Of a stretch of 64,000 bases of DNA, positions 10,854-23,000 are shown in pieces. Each line of letters opens with the position of its first letter. Position 1 is the stretch's first letter. The notes beneath the pieces were generated by a model. It was given only the letters and a program-made list of their open reading frames with translations, was not told where the DNA came from and did no database searches. Source of the DNA: an uncultured Methanobacterium sp. Its GTDB lineage: Archaea > Methanobacteriota > Methanobacteria > Methanobacteriales > Methanobacteriaceae. The translations under genes were made by a program, and so were the position numbers. Location of the stretch: assembly GCF_963665055.1 (NCBI RefSeq), contig NZ_OY762015.1, positions 2,874,501 through 2,938,500 on the forward strand. The letters are read 5' to 3'.

Positions 10854-11348
10854 ATCAACTCCTTTTCCCTGAGAATTCTCAGATTACTATAATAGAATAT
10901 TACTTTTAATCTAGCACATTCTCTTACTTACACTCTAACACATATCTCCTAATTAGTATAACCTTATAGGGAATAAAATTTTTCTATTTTATCTAGTATT
11001 GAATTATCCAGTATTTGGGTTTCTAATATTTTGTAAATATTTTTTTTTAATTAGTTGGGATCTAAAGAGAAAGGTTTAAATAATGAATAATTCATTTAAT
11101 TAATAGTTCATATAATTAATAATTCAGAAATTTAACTATAATTTTTAGTTATCATTCTGGATTACTTATCTCCATGAATTTCTTATCCGGTTGTAATAGG
11201 TGAATATTGGAAATTCAAAGGGGATAATGGGATAAAAACTTTTAATAATTATTTAATTTGAAATTAGGGAGTTTTAATCAAATTTCAATAGAGTATACTT
11301 AATTTCATTATGGATTTATCGATTTCAAATTAGTAGGGAGTTTTAGAC
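10854..11348. other. 495-bp AT-rich divergent promoter region
   Basis: No ORF. It holds the promoter of the CBS-cfbC operon (left part) and of the marR-type gene (right part). A TATA-like GGTTTAAATAAT occurs at 11073-11084, next to a near-palindrome AATGAATAATTCATT. The segment from 11258 on carries the operator-like repeats described separately. Confidence 0.4.
11258..11345 (+). promoter_or_regulatory. Candidate operator/promoter of the marR-MFS operon
   Basis: An 8-bp inverted repeat (TTGAAATT at 11258-11265, AATTTCAA at 11281-11288) lies just upstream of a TATA-like GAGTATACTT (11291-11300). Further AATTTCA-like words follow at about 11301 and 11322. The sequence ATTAGGGAGTTTTA near 11263 recurs, slightly altered, at 11330-11345, where it includes the ribosome-binding site of the regulator gene. 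This arrangement suits autorepression by the MarR-type protein. Confidence 0.4.
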
Positions 11349-11810
11349 ATGGTGAATGAAAAAATGAAAATGGAAACAATGTTGGATGATCTTTTAATTT
11401 ATTTCCCCATCTTTTATCAGAAGGTTCGCACTTCAAAGGATTTTAAGGAAAAACAAACTTCAGCGGCCTACTACCAGATCATGGGGCTGTTAATGGATCA
11501 GGGTAGCCTTCCCATATCAGTTATTGGTGATTATTTGTATATCTCCCGACCTAACATGACCTCTCACATTGATAAACTGGTCTTAGATGGGATGGTGGAA
11601 CGTAAAGGGGATGAAAAAGACAGAAGGATAACTTTGATCTCTATTACTCCTGAAGGGATGGATTTCATGAAAAAAGCTCGGGTTAAAGTTGAGGAAAACA
11701 TGTTGATTAATCTCTCTTCCCTGAGTGATGCTGAAATGGAAGAACTCTTCACGGCAGTAAAAACCATTAAAAAACTCTTATTTAAAATAAAGGACGTTAA
11801 AACTGAATAA
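11349..11810 (+). CDS. MarR-family transcriptional regulator
   Basis: 153 residues. A winged helix-turn-helix is evident at about 55-110: 'LPISVIGDYLYISRPNMTSH' is the helix-turn-helix, and 'GDEKDRRITLISITPEG' is the wing with the conserved D-R-R signature of MarR proteins. Flanking helices give the dimer interface. It directly precedes a drug-efflux transporter gene (43-52 bp gap), the standard arrangement in which the repressor senses a ligand and relieves repression of the exporter. Operator-like inverted repeats upstream suggest autoregulation. The ligand is unknown. Confidence 0.85.
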   Translation: MVNEKMKMETMLDDLLIYFPIFYQKVRTSKDFKEKQTSAAYYQIMGLLMDQGSLPISVIGDYLYISRPNMTSHIDKLVLDGMVERKGDEKDRRITLISITPEGMDFMKKARVKVEENMLINLSSLSDAEMEELFTAVKTIKKLLFKIKDVKTE

Positions 11811-11851
11811 ATTCAAATAAAGATTTTAAAACTCAATAAATTCAAATAAAG
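11797..11851 (+). repeat. 26-bp direct repeat at the marR/MFS junction
   Basis: A 26-bp unit occurs at 11797-11822 and again at 11826-11851 with one mismatch. The first copy contains the end and stop codon of the marR-type gene; the second supplies the leader of the transporter gene. It looks like a local duplication. Confidence 0.7.
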
Positions 11852-11861
11852 GATGTTAAAA

Positions 11862-13382
11862 ATGATTAATAAAGATATTAATGTTAACAATGGTAGTTCG
11901 GGTGGAAAATTAGCACCTGGCGAGGTAAAAGTCCTCATGGCAGGGCTGATGATCAGCCTTCTGGTGGGTGCCTTGGATAACTCCATCATGAGTACGGCCA
12001 TGCCACAAGTCATAAGTAGCCTGGGAGGTATGGCTTACTATGTATGGCCCTTCACCATTTACTTGCTATGTTCAACCATGGCCATAATACTTTCAGGAAA
12101 GCTTTCAGATATCTATGGTCGTAAGCGGATCCTGGTCTCAGGTATTGCATTATTTATAGCTGCTTCAACTCTTTGTGGTTTTGCAGGAGACATGTTGCAA
12201 CTCACCTTCTTCCGGGGAATTCAGGGAATTGGTGGTGGAATACTCATGACCATACCATTCATAGTGGTTGCTGAAGTGTTCCCACCCCGCCAAAGGGGAA
12301 AATATGCAGGAATCCTCTCATCAGTATTTGGCCTAGCCAACGTCCTGGGACCAGTACTGGGAGGAGTTATCACTGGTTTCATGGGATGGAGATGGGTATT
12401 TTTCATCAACATACCAGTGGGTATAGCTGCCATCTACATCCTTCGCTCCTACTTCCCACACATGGAAGAGGTGGTCAAGGAGAGGATAATAGACTACGGT
12501 GGAATAATCACATTAACTGCAGCTTTAAGTTCTCTGTTTTTGGCGTTAACTTTCATCAAGGACCCGGCTGTACCTCAATCACTCCTGGCAACCCTTTTCA
12601 TATTCACAGGAGTTATGATTGCTGCCTTTGCCTATGTGGAGAAAAGATCAAGGGAACCCATATTACCCCTTCATTTATTTAAAAACTCCATTTTCAATGT
12701 TTCAGCAGTAGCCATGTTCTTAGCCAGTGCAGTTATGTTTTGTGGAATTATTTACCTGCCCCTTTTCATGCAGGGTGTTCAAAATTTAAGCCCTGCCTAT
12801 TCCGGGGTGTTAATAACTCCCATGCTTCTAAGCTTGACATTTTCATCAATTATTGCCGGACAGATAATCTCCAAGACCGGTACCTATAAGAAATTGGCAG
12901 TAGTGTCATTCGTACTCCTGACTGGAGGTATGGCCTTGCTTTCAACCATGGGAACTGGTACAGGTATCCTGGAAGTGGTAATTTACTCGGCAATACTAGG
13001 GGCAGGTACTGGTATGACCTATCCCATATTCAACGTGGCAGTGCAGAATGCAGTATCCAAACGGGAAATAGCAGTGGGAACTGCATCCATGCAGTTTTTT
13101 AGGAACATTGGAGCCACAGTTGCTTTACCCATATTTGGGGTGATAGTGAATCTAACCATAAACATGGACATCAACATGGCCACTAAAATTCCGGCAAATC
13201 TCATGAATCTGGCTGTGCACAATGTATACCTGACTGGATTGGTTATAAGTATAATGGGACTCATAGCCTGCCTGTTCCTCAAAGATGCTGTTTTGAGTAA
13301 TCGAATGGAAGGAGAAACTCCTTCAAAGGAGTTAAAAAACAGTAATAATGATAAAATGGAACTCGGGGAAAAGGCCAAATAA
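11862..13382 (+). CDS. MFS drug-efflux transporter, DHA2 (EmrB/QacA) type
   Basis: 506 residues from the ATG at 11862, preferred because GGATG sits at ribosome-binding distance; an in-frame ATG at 11853 would add three residues. About 14 hydrophobic segments are present, as in the 14-helix DHA2 group. Motif A appears as 'GKLSDIYGRKRILVSG', and the antiporter motif C region as 'LGPVLGGVITGFMGWRWVFF'. It is expected to export hydrophobic or toxic compounds by proton antiport. The hydrophilic C-terminal tail (about 485-506) is charged. It is in an operon with the upstream MarR-type regulator. Confidence 0.88.
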   Translation: MINKDINVNNGSSGGKLAPGEVKVLMAGLMISLLVGALDNSIMSTAMPQVISSLGGMAYYVWPFTIYLLCSTMAIILSGKLSDIYGRKRILVSGIALFIAASTLCGFAGDMLQLTFFRGIQGIGGGILMTIPFIVVAEVFPPRQRGKYAGILSSVFGLANVLGPVLGGVITGFMGWRWVFFINIPVGIAAIYILRSYFPHMEEVVKERIIDYGGIITLTAALSSLFLALTFIKDPAVPQSLLATLFIFTGVMIAAFAYVEKRSREPILPLHLFKNSIFNVSAVAMFLASAVMFCGIIYLPLFMQGVQNLSPAYSGVLITPMLLSLTFSSIIAGQIISKTGTYKKLAVVSFVLLTGGMALLSTMGTGTGILEVVIYSAILGAGTGMTYPIFNVAVQNAVSKREIAVGTASMQFFRNIGATVALPIFGVIVNLTINMDINMATKIPANLMNLAVHNVYLTGLVISIMGLIACLFLKDAVLSNRMEGETPSKELKNSNNDKMELGEKAK

Positions 13383-13448
13383 TTGACTTATGATCTTCTC
13401 TTAATTATTTTTTTAATTCATTAATTATAACCTAATCCAAAAAATAAT

Positions 13449-14735
<1,287 letters not shown>

Positions 14736-15051
14736 AAAATCACTTTATCTTTATATAAAAAATAAGCATTACAATTTGAATGTTTGATGAGGTTAAATTA
14801 ATCATATGGGGGTTAAATGAATCTTATGTTTAATCATCATATGGGTAGTTGTTGAATTGTCGTTAATGGAATAATGGATCTTTTGGGTGTTAAATCACCA
14901 TATGAGGATTTAAATAATTAAATGAGGTTTAAATAATCAGTATGATTAAAGTGATCAATTAAACTCCTCAATATTTTTATATCTTATTGGGTTAAGCTGG
15001 GATTGCTGATAAATCAGTTTTATGTTAATAAAAAATTAAACCTGCAGACTT
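14736..15051. other. 316-bp spacer with recurring CATATG/TTTAAAT words
   Basis: No ORF. The strings TCATATGGGGGTTAAAT, ATCATATGGGTAG and CACCATATGAGGATTTAAAT show a loose repeat built on CATATG followed by G-rich and TTAAAT segments. The promoter of the U32 gene lies at the left end; the 3' end of purF is at the right. No function is evident. Confidence 0.35.
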
Positions 15052-16469
<1,418 letters not shown>

Positions 16470-16529
16470 TATCTTTAGGTATAGGTTATTTTTTTAAAAA
16501 AGAGATGGAAAAATTCATTATATTTTACA

Positions 16530-17420
16530 CTACTCCTTGAGTAGGTGTGGGTTGAATTTCTCATCACCTATTTCTTCCTTAAGATCTTCAATTTTTGAAT
16601 CGTAAAAAATGAGCACCGTACGAATAACTTTTAACCAGTCCACTGCATCTTTTCTAGATGGGGCAGCTATGAAACCTTGCCCTAAAGTAATGTTATCTGG
16701 TTTAAATTCGCTGGTAATAAAAGTAATATGTTCTTCTTCATTTAAGGTTTCATTAAAGGTCTCCTTCCACAGTTCACTGAGAGAAAATCTTTCGTACAAA
16801 TTTTTATTTATTAAAATTCCGTACTGGTTCTTCACATCCGCGTAGCGCTGTTTAGTAACCTTTAAATCTTCCTGTAAATCTTTTTGCTTTAATTTCAACC
16901 TTTCCTGGGAATCAGTCAGTTCTTGATTCTCTGAGATGAGTTCTTCCTTTTGTAAAGACAGATCTTGAATTTCTTTATCCAATTCCTTAATTTTAGCATC
17001 AGATTCTCTGAGCTTGTCTTTAGTTTCTTGGAAACGTCCCAGGTTAGCAATGGATAATAATCCAGAACGAATTATGGCGTTTTTAATTTCCCTTCTGATG
17101 AGTACTGGGTCAATGTACTCCACGTCATGACCGAAGGGGAGTTTCATCCTTTCTATATGACCCACTTCTTTTTTAAGAACTTTCTGGAATTTTTCAGCCA
17201 GTTCTCTTCCAGGGGCATCCACATCAGTGGCGATTAAAAGAATATCTGCACCATTAACTGCTTTTTTTGCTATTTCTATGTTGGTGGTGGGTATAATGGA
17301 GGAGATGGTTATGTGGTACTCCGCTCCCAGGGCAATGTTCTGTAATGCCCGGGAGACGTTTTCCACGTCTGAAGCTCCTTCCACAATGATACGCACATCG
17401 ATGGGATTTCTGATTTCCAT
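16530..17420 (-). CDS. Toprim-domain protein with coiled coil
   Basis: 296 residues. The N-terminal Toprim fold shows 'RIIVEGASDVENV' (catalytic Glu) near residues 10-22 and 'LLIATDVDAPGRE' (D-x-D) near 80-92. Residues about 130-195 are a heptad-rich, Lys/Glu-rich coiled coil, followed by a C-terminal domain ending 'HLLKE'. Toprim domains occur in primases, topoisomerases, OLD and RecR nucleases and RNase M5; this archaeal lineage is uncharacterised. Its start codon is directly adjacent to the stop of the L37e gene (TAG then ATG), indicating co-translation with ribosomal genes, which favours an RNA-processing role, as an inference. Confidence 0.75.
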   Translation of the reverse strand: MEIRNPIDVRIIVEGASDVENVSRALQNIALGAEYHITISSIIPTTNIEIAKKAVNGADILLIATDVDAPGRELAEKFQKVLKKEVGHIERMKLPFGHDVEYIDPVLIRREIKNAIIRSGLLSIANLGRFQETKDKLRESDAKIKELDKEIQDLSLQKEELISENQELTDSQERLKLKQKDLQEDLKVTKQRYADVKNQYGILINKNLYERFSLSELWKETFNETLNEEEHITFITSEFKPDNITLGQGFIAAPSRKDAVDWLKVIRTVLIFYDSKIEDLKEEIGDEKFNPHLLKE

Positions 17421-17620
<200 letters not shown>

Positions 17621-17654
17621 AATATCTCCCGGTTCATTTAACCGGTACTTACTT

Positions 17655-17897
<243 letters not shown>

Positions 17898-17921
17898 TAT
17901 TATCACCTTTCCTATACCATC

Positions 17922-17970
<49 letters not shown>

Positions 17971-18005
17971 GTGAGAATGGAAACTAGAATCAAGGTGAAT
18001 TATAA

Positions 18006-18482
18006 TTGAAAATAAAAAAAAGATATCATCTGAAAAAAAAGAAACTAAAAGATTTTCAAGACAAACTAGGGCCTTATGCCTCTTTAATACCTTCTAAATC
18101 AAAAGTAGAGATATTGGAAAGTGATCTGCCTGATTTGATCCTGGTAGATGGTGATCCCCTCATTATAATCCTGGATGGTGAACCATTTCCCACCCTGAAG
18201 GGAGCCCTAAAACATCCCATCCAAAGTCACATGGTGGTGGTGGACATGGGGGCAGTGAAATTCATGACCAGTGGAGCCGATGTGATGTCTCCAGGTATTG
18301 TGGAGGCCGATCCCCAGATCCAGAAGGGAGATACAGTCATAGTGGTTGATGAAACCCACCGTAAACCCCTGGCCATGGGAACCGCTATCATATCTGGAGA
18401 AGAAATGGTGGATAAAGATAAAGGCAAGGCAGTGAAGACATTACACTATGTTGGGGATAAGATCTGGAATCTTGATGTTTAA
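18006..18482 (+). CDS. PUA-domain RNA-binding protein (DUF1947 type)
   Basis: 158 residues from a TTG start with AAGGTGAATT upstream. The N-terminal half is basic ('MKIKKRYHLKKKKLKDFQ') and matches the DUF1947 module. The C-terminal half (about 75-150) is a PUA domain: 'VDMGAVKFMTSGADVMSPGI', 'DTVIVVDETHRKPLAMGTA'. The architecture is that of archaeal MCT-1/Tma20-like proteins that act with the ribosome. A role in translation initiation or recycling, or in RNA modification, is inferred from relatives. It is divergent from LSm and followed by arfB after about 40 bp, probably in one operon. Confidence 0.85.
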   Translation: MKIKKRYHLKKKKLKDFQDKLGPYASLIPSKSKVEILESDLPDLILVDGDPLIIILDGEPFPTLKGALKHPIQSHMVVVDMGAVKFMTSGADVMSPGIVEADPQIQKGDTVIVVDETHRKPLAMGTAIISGEEMVDKDKGKAVKTLHYVGDKIWNLDV

Positions 18483-18522
18483 TTATAATCTTGAGTTTAA
18501 TTGTTAAGAATTGGTGCTTGAT

Positions 18523-19215
18523 ATGGTAGAACTAAGATACTCCTCAGGTAAGATACTTTCACCGGGTGTTCATAGAATAGGAATCATGGCTATTGGTTCA
18601 CACCTGGAGAACCATGGTGCAGCACTTCCCATTGATACTGATTCTAAAATAGCATCTTACCTGGCATTCCAGGCCTCAATCCGCACAGGAGCCAAATTTT
18701 TGGGTATATTATATGCTGCAACCGAGTATGATTATGTTAACCATGGCATCCATCTACCTGCAGATATTCTGGTTGAAAAAGAATTGGTTCCCACTTTAAA
18801 AAATGCCCGAAATAATTTGAATCTAGAAGCAGTGGTTCTGGTAAATGGTCATGGGGGGAATGTACCCATCAAAGATTATCTGGATGGTATTGAAGAGGAA
18901 ACTGGCCTTAAACTCATCTTCAACAACAAGATTGTGGAAATTGAGGGACCCCACGCAGGCACAGGAGAGCTTTCCATGGGTGTGATCCTTGGAATGGCCG
19001 ATGAATCCCGCCTTAGTGAACACTGCCAGTTTGATACATACCCTGAAGTGGGAATGGTTGGCCTCCACAAGGCACGCCATCAAAATAAGGGTATTGATGA
19101 AGGTGCATCTGTAGTTCAAGAACAGGGTGTTTGTGTGGATCGCAAATTAGGAGAATCCTTGCTTGAAAATGCTATTTGTGACATTATACATGATATTAAA
19201 ATTTTGTTGAGTTAA
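18523..19215 (+). CDS. arfB: FAPy deformylase (2-amino-5-formylamino-6-ribosylaminopyrimidinone phosphate deformylase)
   Basis: 230 residues from the ATG at 18523, which has GGTG at good distance; a TTG at 18511 would add four residues. It belongs to the creatininase family: 'IMAIGSHLENHGAALPIDTD' carries the metal ligands (Glu, His, Asp) and 'VLVNGHGGNVPI' the second metal block. In methanogens ArfB removes the formyl group after the archaeal GTP cyclohydrolase III step, in the shared route to riboflavin and the F420 deazaflavin. Its place after the PUA gene resembles the M. thermautotrophicus order. Creatininase-family paralogues exist, hence slight doubt. Confidence 0.85.
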   Translation: MVELRYSSGKILSPGVHRIGIMAIGSHLENHGAALPIDTDSKIASYLAFQASIRTGAKFLGILYAATEYDYVNHGIHLPADILVEKELVPTLKNARNNLNLEAVVLVNGHGGNVPIKDYLDGIEEETGLKLIFNNKIVEIEGPHAGTGELSMGVILGMADESRLSEHCQFDTYPEVGMVGLHKARHQNKGIDEGASVVQEQGVCVDRKLGESLLENAICDIIHDIKILLS

Positions 19216-19378
19216 TTATGTAACACTATTCTAATTTTGGGGGACATTATTCTTTATTTATTTAACAATACAAACTATGAGTGGATAATTTATTATTTAA
19301 CTATCAAAAAAATAGATTATTATATTAAGAACTTAATTTAAGTGGTAATTAATTGAATTTTTCTATAGAGGTGTGAAG

Positions 19379-20194
19379 ATGTTTTGTCCCAACTGTGGAA
19401 CTGAAGTTAATGGAAAATTTTGCCCAAACTGTGGTGAATCAATGGAAACAACCATAGATGAGCCTGTTCAAACTCCTGAAATACAACCCGCAGCTGCCGC
19501 TGCACCAGTTACTGGTTCTTCCAGTAAATATTCAGTTAATGATTTCATCAACAAAACCATGGAAAAAAATGGTTCTGGTGAAACATTTGAGATTGAAAAC
19601 AACTACTTACTGAACATAAACCTCAATGGTAAGGTTTGGTCCAAAAAAGGAGCAATGGTAGCATATACGGGGGATGTCCGCTTTAAAAGAGAGGGAACTT
19701 TAGAACATGGGATTGATCGATTCGTTAAAAAAGCAGTGACCGGGGAATCAAGCACTTTAATGAAAATGGAAGGCAGAGGTAAAGTTTTCCTGGCAGATCA
19801 GGGGAAAGAGATCGTTGTTTTAAACCTCCAAAACGAAAGAATTTACGTTAATGGAAATGATCTACTGGCCTTTGAAGAACAGATTGACTGGGACATAACC
19901 ATGATGAGCTCTGGTGTGGGAATGTCCGCTGGCGGATTGTTCCATGTAAAACTGGAAGGAACCGGTATGGTAGCAATAACCACTCATTTCACACCCATCA
20001 CCCTGGTGGTAACTCCAGATCAACCGGTGTACACCGATCCCAATGCCACAGTGGCCTGGTCTGGTGGTTTAAGTCCATCTGTAAAAACAGACATAGACTT
20101 TAAAACACTTTTAGGGAAAGATAGTGGTGAAACATTCCAGTTAAAATTCCAGGGTCAGGGATTCGTAATAGTACAACCATTCGAAGAGTATTAA
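19379..20194 (+). CDS. Zinc-ribbon plus AIM24-domain protein
   Basis: 271 residues from the ATG at 19379 (GAGGTGTGA upstream). Residues 1-25 form a double zinc-ribbon knuckle, 'CPNCGTEVNGKFCPNCGE'. An Ala/Pro/Thr-rich tether follows (about 30-55), then a beta-rich domain of the AIM24 (DUF124) family over about 60-265, with Gly-rich strands such as 'DITMMSSGVGMSAGGLF' and a C-terminal 'VIVQPFEEY'. AIM24 proteins occur in bacteria, archaea and mitochondria without a clear biochemical role. The ribbon fusion suggests assembly with another component. The gene appears monocistronic. Confidence 0.75.
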   Translation: MFCPNCGTEVNGKFCPNCGESMETTIDEPVQTPEIQPAAAAAPVTGSSSKYSVNDFINKTMEKNGSGETFEIENNYLLNINLNGKVWSKKGAMVAYTGDVRFKREGTLEHGIDRFVKKAVTGESSTLMKMEGRGKVFLADQGKEIVVLNLQNERIYVNGNDLLAFEEQIDWDITMMSSGVGMSAGGLFHVKLEGTGMVAITTHFTPITLVVTPDQPVYTDPNATVAWSGGLSPSVKTDIDFKTLLGKDSGETFQLKFQGQGFVIVQPFEEY

Positions 20195-20595
20195 GAAGAA
20201 ATTTACTTTTATTTATCTAATTTCTTCATTTTAAAACTTTTTTTTATTGCATGCTTATTTTTAACTTTTAGAGCCAGATCAAGCTGTAAATTAATGGAAC
20301 TAAATTTTTAAAGGTGATTTTGTTTTTAATGTTCCAGTTGGTTCTAATCTTAAGAAAAATTATAATTAGTATTAAAACTTACATTTAATCAGGGGAAGAT
20401 GAAAAATCCAATACTAAACCAATCCCTATTTTAATAGTCCTGATTTATTTATATTAAATTTAAAATTAAATAAAATCTAAAATCAGTTTATAATGGACCA
20501 ATAATGTTTATATTGGGTTAAATCTGTTTATAGGTGAAAAAAATGTTCTATGGGATTTTTAGTAATATCACTTGTAATAAAATAGGGGGTTTCAC
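20195..20595. other. 401-bp AT-rich spacer
   Basis: No ORF or clear repeat. TATA-like sequence (TTTATATTAAATTT near 20450) lies about 150 bp before the ATP-cone gene, and the T-rich start of the region could terminate the AIM24 gene. Confidence 0.3.
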
Positions 20596-20874
20596 ATGAC
20601 CAAAGTTCTAAAAAAGAAAGGCAAGGTTGAATCATTTAATCCAGATAAAATTAAAGGTTCGCTCCAAAAAGCAACTATAGATGCAGGATACAGTCTGGAT
20701 GAGAAAAAAGATATCATAAACCAGGTTTTTACTAATATCAATAAAAAGATCGATGAAGAAAAAGAAATTAAAAGTGAAACCATCAAAATGTGCCTTTTAA
20801 CAGAATTAGACAAATGCGAACCATATATTGCTAAATCATGGCGTAGATTTGATGATAAATATAAATCAAGATAA
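20596..20874 (+). CDS. Stand-alone ATP-cone domain protein
   Basis: 92 residues that are almost entirely one ATP-cone: 'KVLKKKGKVESFNPDKIKGS' and 'AGYSLDEKKDIINQVF', ending 'SWRRFDDKYKSR'. ATP-cones bind ATP/dATP and normally regulate ribonucleotide reductases or, with a zinc finger, form NrdR repressors. Here there is no zinc finger and no reductase domain, and no ribonucleotide reductase gene is nearby. It could act in trans on a reductase subunit or be an independent nucleotide sensor. It is followed after 60 bp by a nitroreductase-like gene. Confidence 0.8.
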   Translation: MTKVLKKKGKVESFNPDKIKGSLQKATIDAGYSLDEKKDIINQVFTNINKKIDEEKEIKSETIKMCLLTELDKCEPYIAKSWRRFDDKYKSR

Positions 20875-20934
20875 AATTTATTTTTTAACCCCCTTTAACC
20901 ATTTTTCAATGGAAAATAAATGGAGATATAAAAC

Positions 20935-21696
20935 ATGGTCCTGGTTGATCTTTACCCCCAAATATTCAAGAGAAAATCCATTAGAAATTACGATCTCACC
21001 CCACTGGATAGTGTTACCCTTGAAAAGGTTGTTGAACAGATTAACAGTTTAGAACCCTTATATGATGATATTAAGGTAGAGCTAAAGATCATATCCCAAA
21101 ATGATGTTAATCAGAGGATGATGAAGAAAGCACCCCACTACATTGTTGTATTATCTGAAAATAAAGAGGGATATAAGACCAATGTGGGGTTCATGCTTCA
21201 GCAGTTGGATCTTTTCTTTTCAGCCAGTGGTTTAGGTAGTTGCTGGCAGGGAATACCTAAACCCAAGAAAAAGGTTTTGGAATCAGACTTGGAATTCGTT
21301 ATTTTAATGGCATTTGGAAGGGCAAATGAGCAGTTACACCGAACCAGTAATTTAGAATTCAAGAGAAAACCACTCTCCAAAATAAGTGATGTTGAAGTTG
21401 GAGGAGAACTGGGTGAATCATTGGAGGCAGCGCGTCTGGCTCCATCGGCAACTAACAGTCAACCCTGGTTTTTTAAAGGTGATATTCACATGCTCCATGC
21501 TTACGTAGTCAAACCAAATATTTTAAGGGCTATTATGCTTAAAAGATATATTTTAATTGATATGGGTATTGCACTTTATCATTTAAAGCTGGCAGCAGAA
21601 CATTTCGGGAAAACAAATCGGATTATTTTTGATGAAACAGGTAGTAAAAGCTCACCATCTGGATATGAATATGTGGCCAGTTTGAAAATTGATTAA
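20935..21696 (+). CDS. Nitroreductase-family protein
   Basis: 253 residues. 'FKRKSIRNYDLTPLDSVTLE' is the N-terminal FMN-binding block of nitroreductases, and 'LEAARLAPSATNSQPWFF' is the second conserved flavin-contact motif; 'LFFSASGLGSCWQGIPKPKK' fits the same fold. It appears to be the large 'TM nitroreductase' branch in which two half-domains occur in one chain. It probably reduces an unknown substrate with FMN. The gene lies just after the ATP-cone gene; a functional link is not evident. Confidence 0.75.
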   Translation: MVLVDLYPQIFKRKSIRNYDLTPLDSVTLEKVVEQINSLEPLYDDIKVELKIISQNDVNQRMMKKAPHYIVVLSENKEGYKTNVGFMLQQLDLFFSASGLGSCWQGIPKPKKKVLESDLEFVILMAFGRANEQLHRTSNLEFKRKPLSKISDVEVGGELGESLEAARLAPSATNSQPWFFKGDIHMLHAYVVKPNILRAIMLKRYILIDMGIALYHLKLAAEHFGKTNRIIFDETGSKSSPSGYEYVASLKID

Positions 21697-21872
21697 ATTA
21701 GAGGTACTTAACATTCAGGGTATCCTCCTTTCATTTGAAAAAATAAAAAAATAATTTAAGGAATTATTTGATTTAAACCATAAAAATGATTTTTTTTAAA
21801 AAAGTATAGAATTATGTAACGGTTCATTGGTGAGGGAGAGGTCCCTGTAAATAACTCTTAATTTAAATTAAA

Positions 21873-22766
21873 CTATTCTTCACTTTCTAAGAAAACTTTA
21901 ACCTCTCCGGCTATTTTTGCGCCCTGTTTGCGTCCCGCTTCAGCAGATGCGGCACGGAAAGTGGCGTCGAGAGGGTTGGGTCCTTTAGCTTCAAGTGACT
22001 CTTCATCTGGGCTGATAATCATAACCTGGGACCCAGATGCTTTTAACTGGGTTAGTTCCTCTTGGAAAGTGATGCGATGCATGGTAGGGCCCATTGCAGG
22101 TGCAATCATACTGGGTTCGGCTACAATTATGAGTACAAGATCATAACCCTGCGCTATATCGGCGTTAGTCCCGGAACTCATACCACCATCAATGTATCTG
22201 CGATTATTAATAGTGGTGGGGGGATAAATACCTGGAACTGCTGAACTGGCAGATACAGCAAGTAAAAGAGGAATACCTGAATCCTGATCAAATTTAACCC
22301 ATTCACCAGTTTCGGCGTCAACAGCATTTACTACCAACTTTTTCTCTGGATTCCATTCGTGAACTGGTAAACGTGAGGCCATTATTTCCAATCTTTCTTC
22401 CTCGTCCATGGTGGGTGCGGCCAGTGCTGCTTCTCCAATAAGTGCCCTTGCAGTTTGTGAATCCGGGGAGCTCATAATAGCCGCAGCCATCATCTGACGG
22501 AATTTATGCCCATCGAAATCCACAGGCCTTTCTTTGGTTTCATGGATTGGTTTTAACTGTTGATGATAAAGTTCTTCAAGGCTGAGGCCACTGGTGATCT
22601 GAGCCCCCACACTGGAACCAGCAGATGTCCCAACAATGAGTTCCGCATCGGTTACATTTAATCCACTTTTTTCAAGTGCAAAAAGCACACCCAATTCCCA
22701 TGCTGTTCCGGTAATTCCTCCACCACTTAAAACCAGTGCTTTTGATGGTCTATCCTTTTTAGCCAT
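21873..22766 (-). CDS. Patatin-like phospholipase
   Basis: 297 residues with a strong GGAGGT ribosome-binding site. The patatin catalytic set is complete: oxyanion loop 'LSGGGITGTAWELG' (residues 13-26), nucleophile elbow 'GTSAGSS', and 'YIDGGM' with the dyad Asp. The domain order agrees with RssA/NTE-type acyl hydrolases. No signal peptide is seen, so it acts in the cytoplasm. The substrate is unclear, since archaeal lipids are ether-linked; fatty-acyl or thioester substrates are possible. The gene is isolated and monocistronic. Confidence 0.85.
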   Translation of the reverse strand: MAKKDRPSKALVLSGGGITGTAWELGVLFALEKSGLNVTDAELIVGTSAGSSVGAQITSGLSLEELYHQQLKPIHETKERPVDFDGHKFRQMMAAAIMSSPDSQTARALIGEAALAAPTMDEEERLEIMASRLPVHEWNPEKKLVVNAVDAETGEWVKFDQDSGIPLLLAVSASSAVPGIYPPTTINNRRYIDGGMSSGTNADIAQGYDLVLIIVAEPSMIAPAMGPTMHRITFQEELTQLKASGSQVMIISPDEESLEAKGPNPLDATFRAASAEAGRKQGAKIAGEVKVFLESEE

Positions 22767-23000
22767 TATTTACCTCCTGTCACAATTTTAATAACTTAAT
22801 GACTATTATCATAAATCACCATGATTCTCCAACCTATGATACCTAATTCCATACAATCCCTTATTTCCAAATATTATCTCTTATTTTTGAGTATTATTCT
22901 TTATTTCCAATATTGTCCTTCATTTACCATATGATCTAATTTTCCAAAGCATATAACATTAATTCAGGGATATTGAATTGTAAGTTAACTTACATAATGT

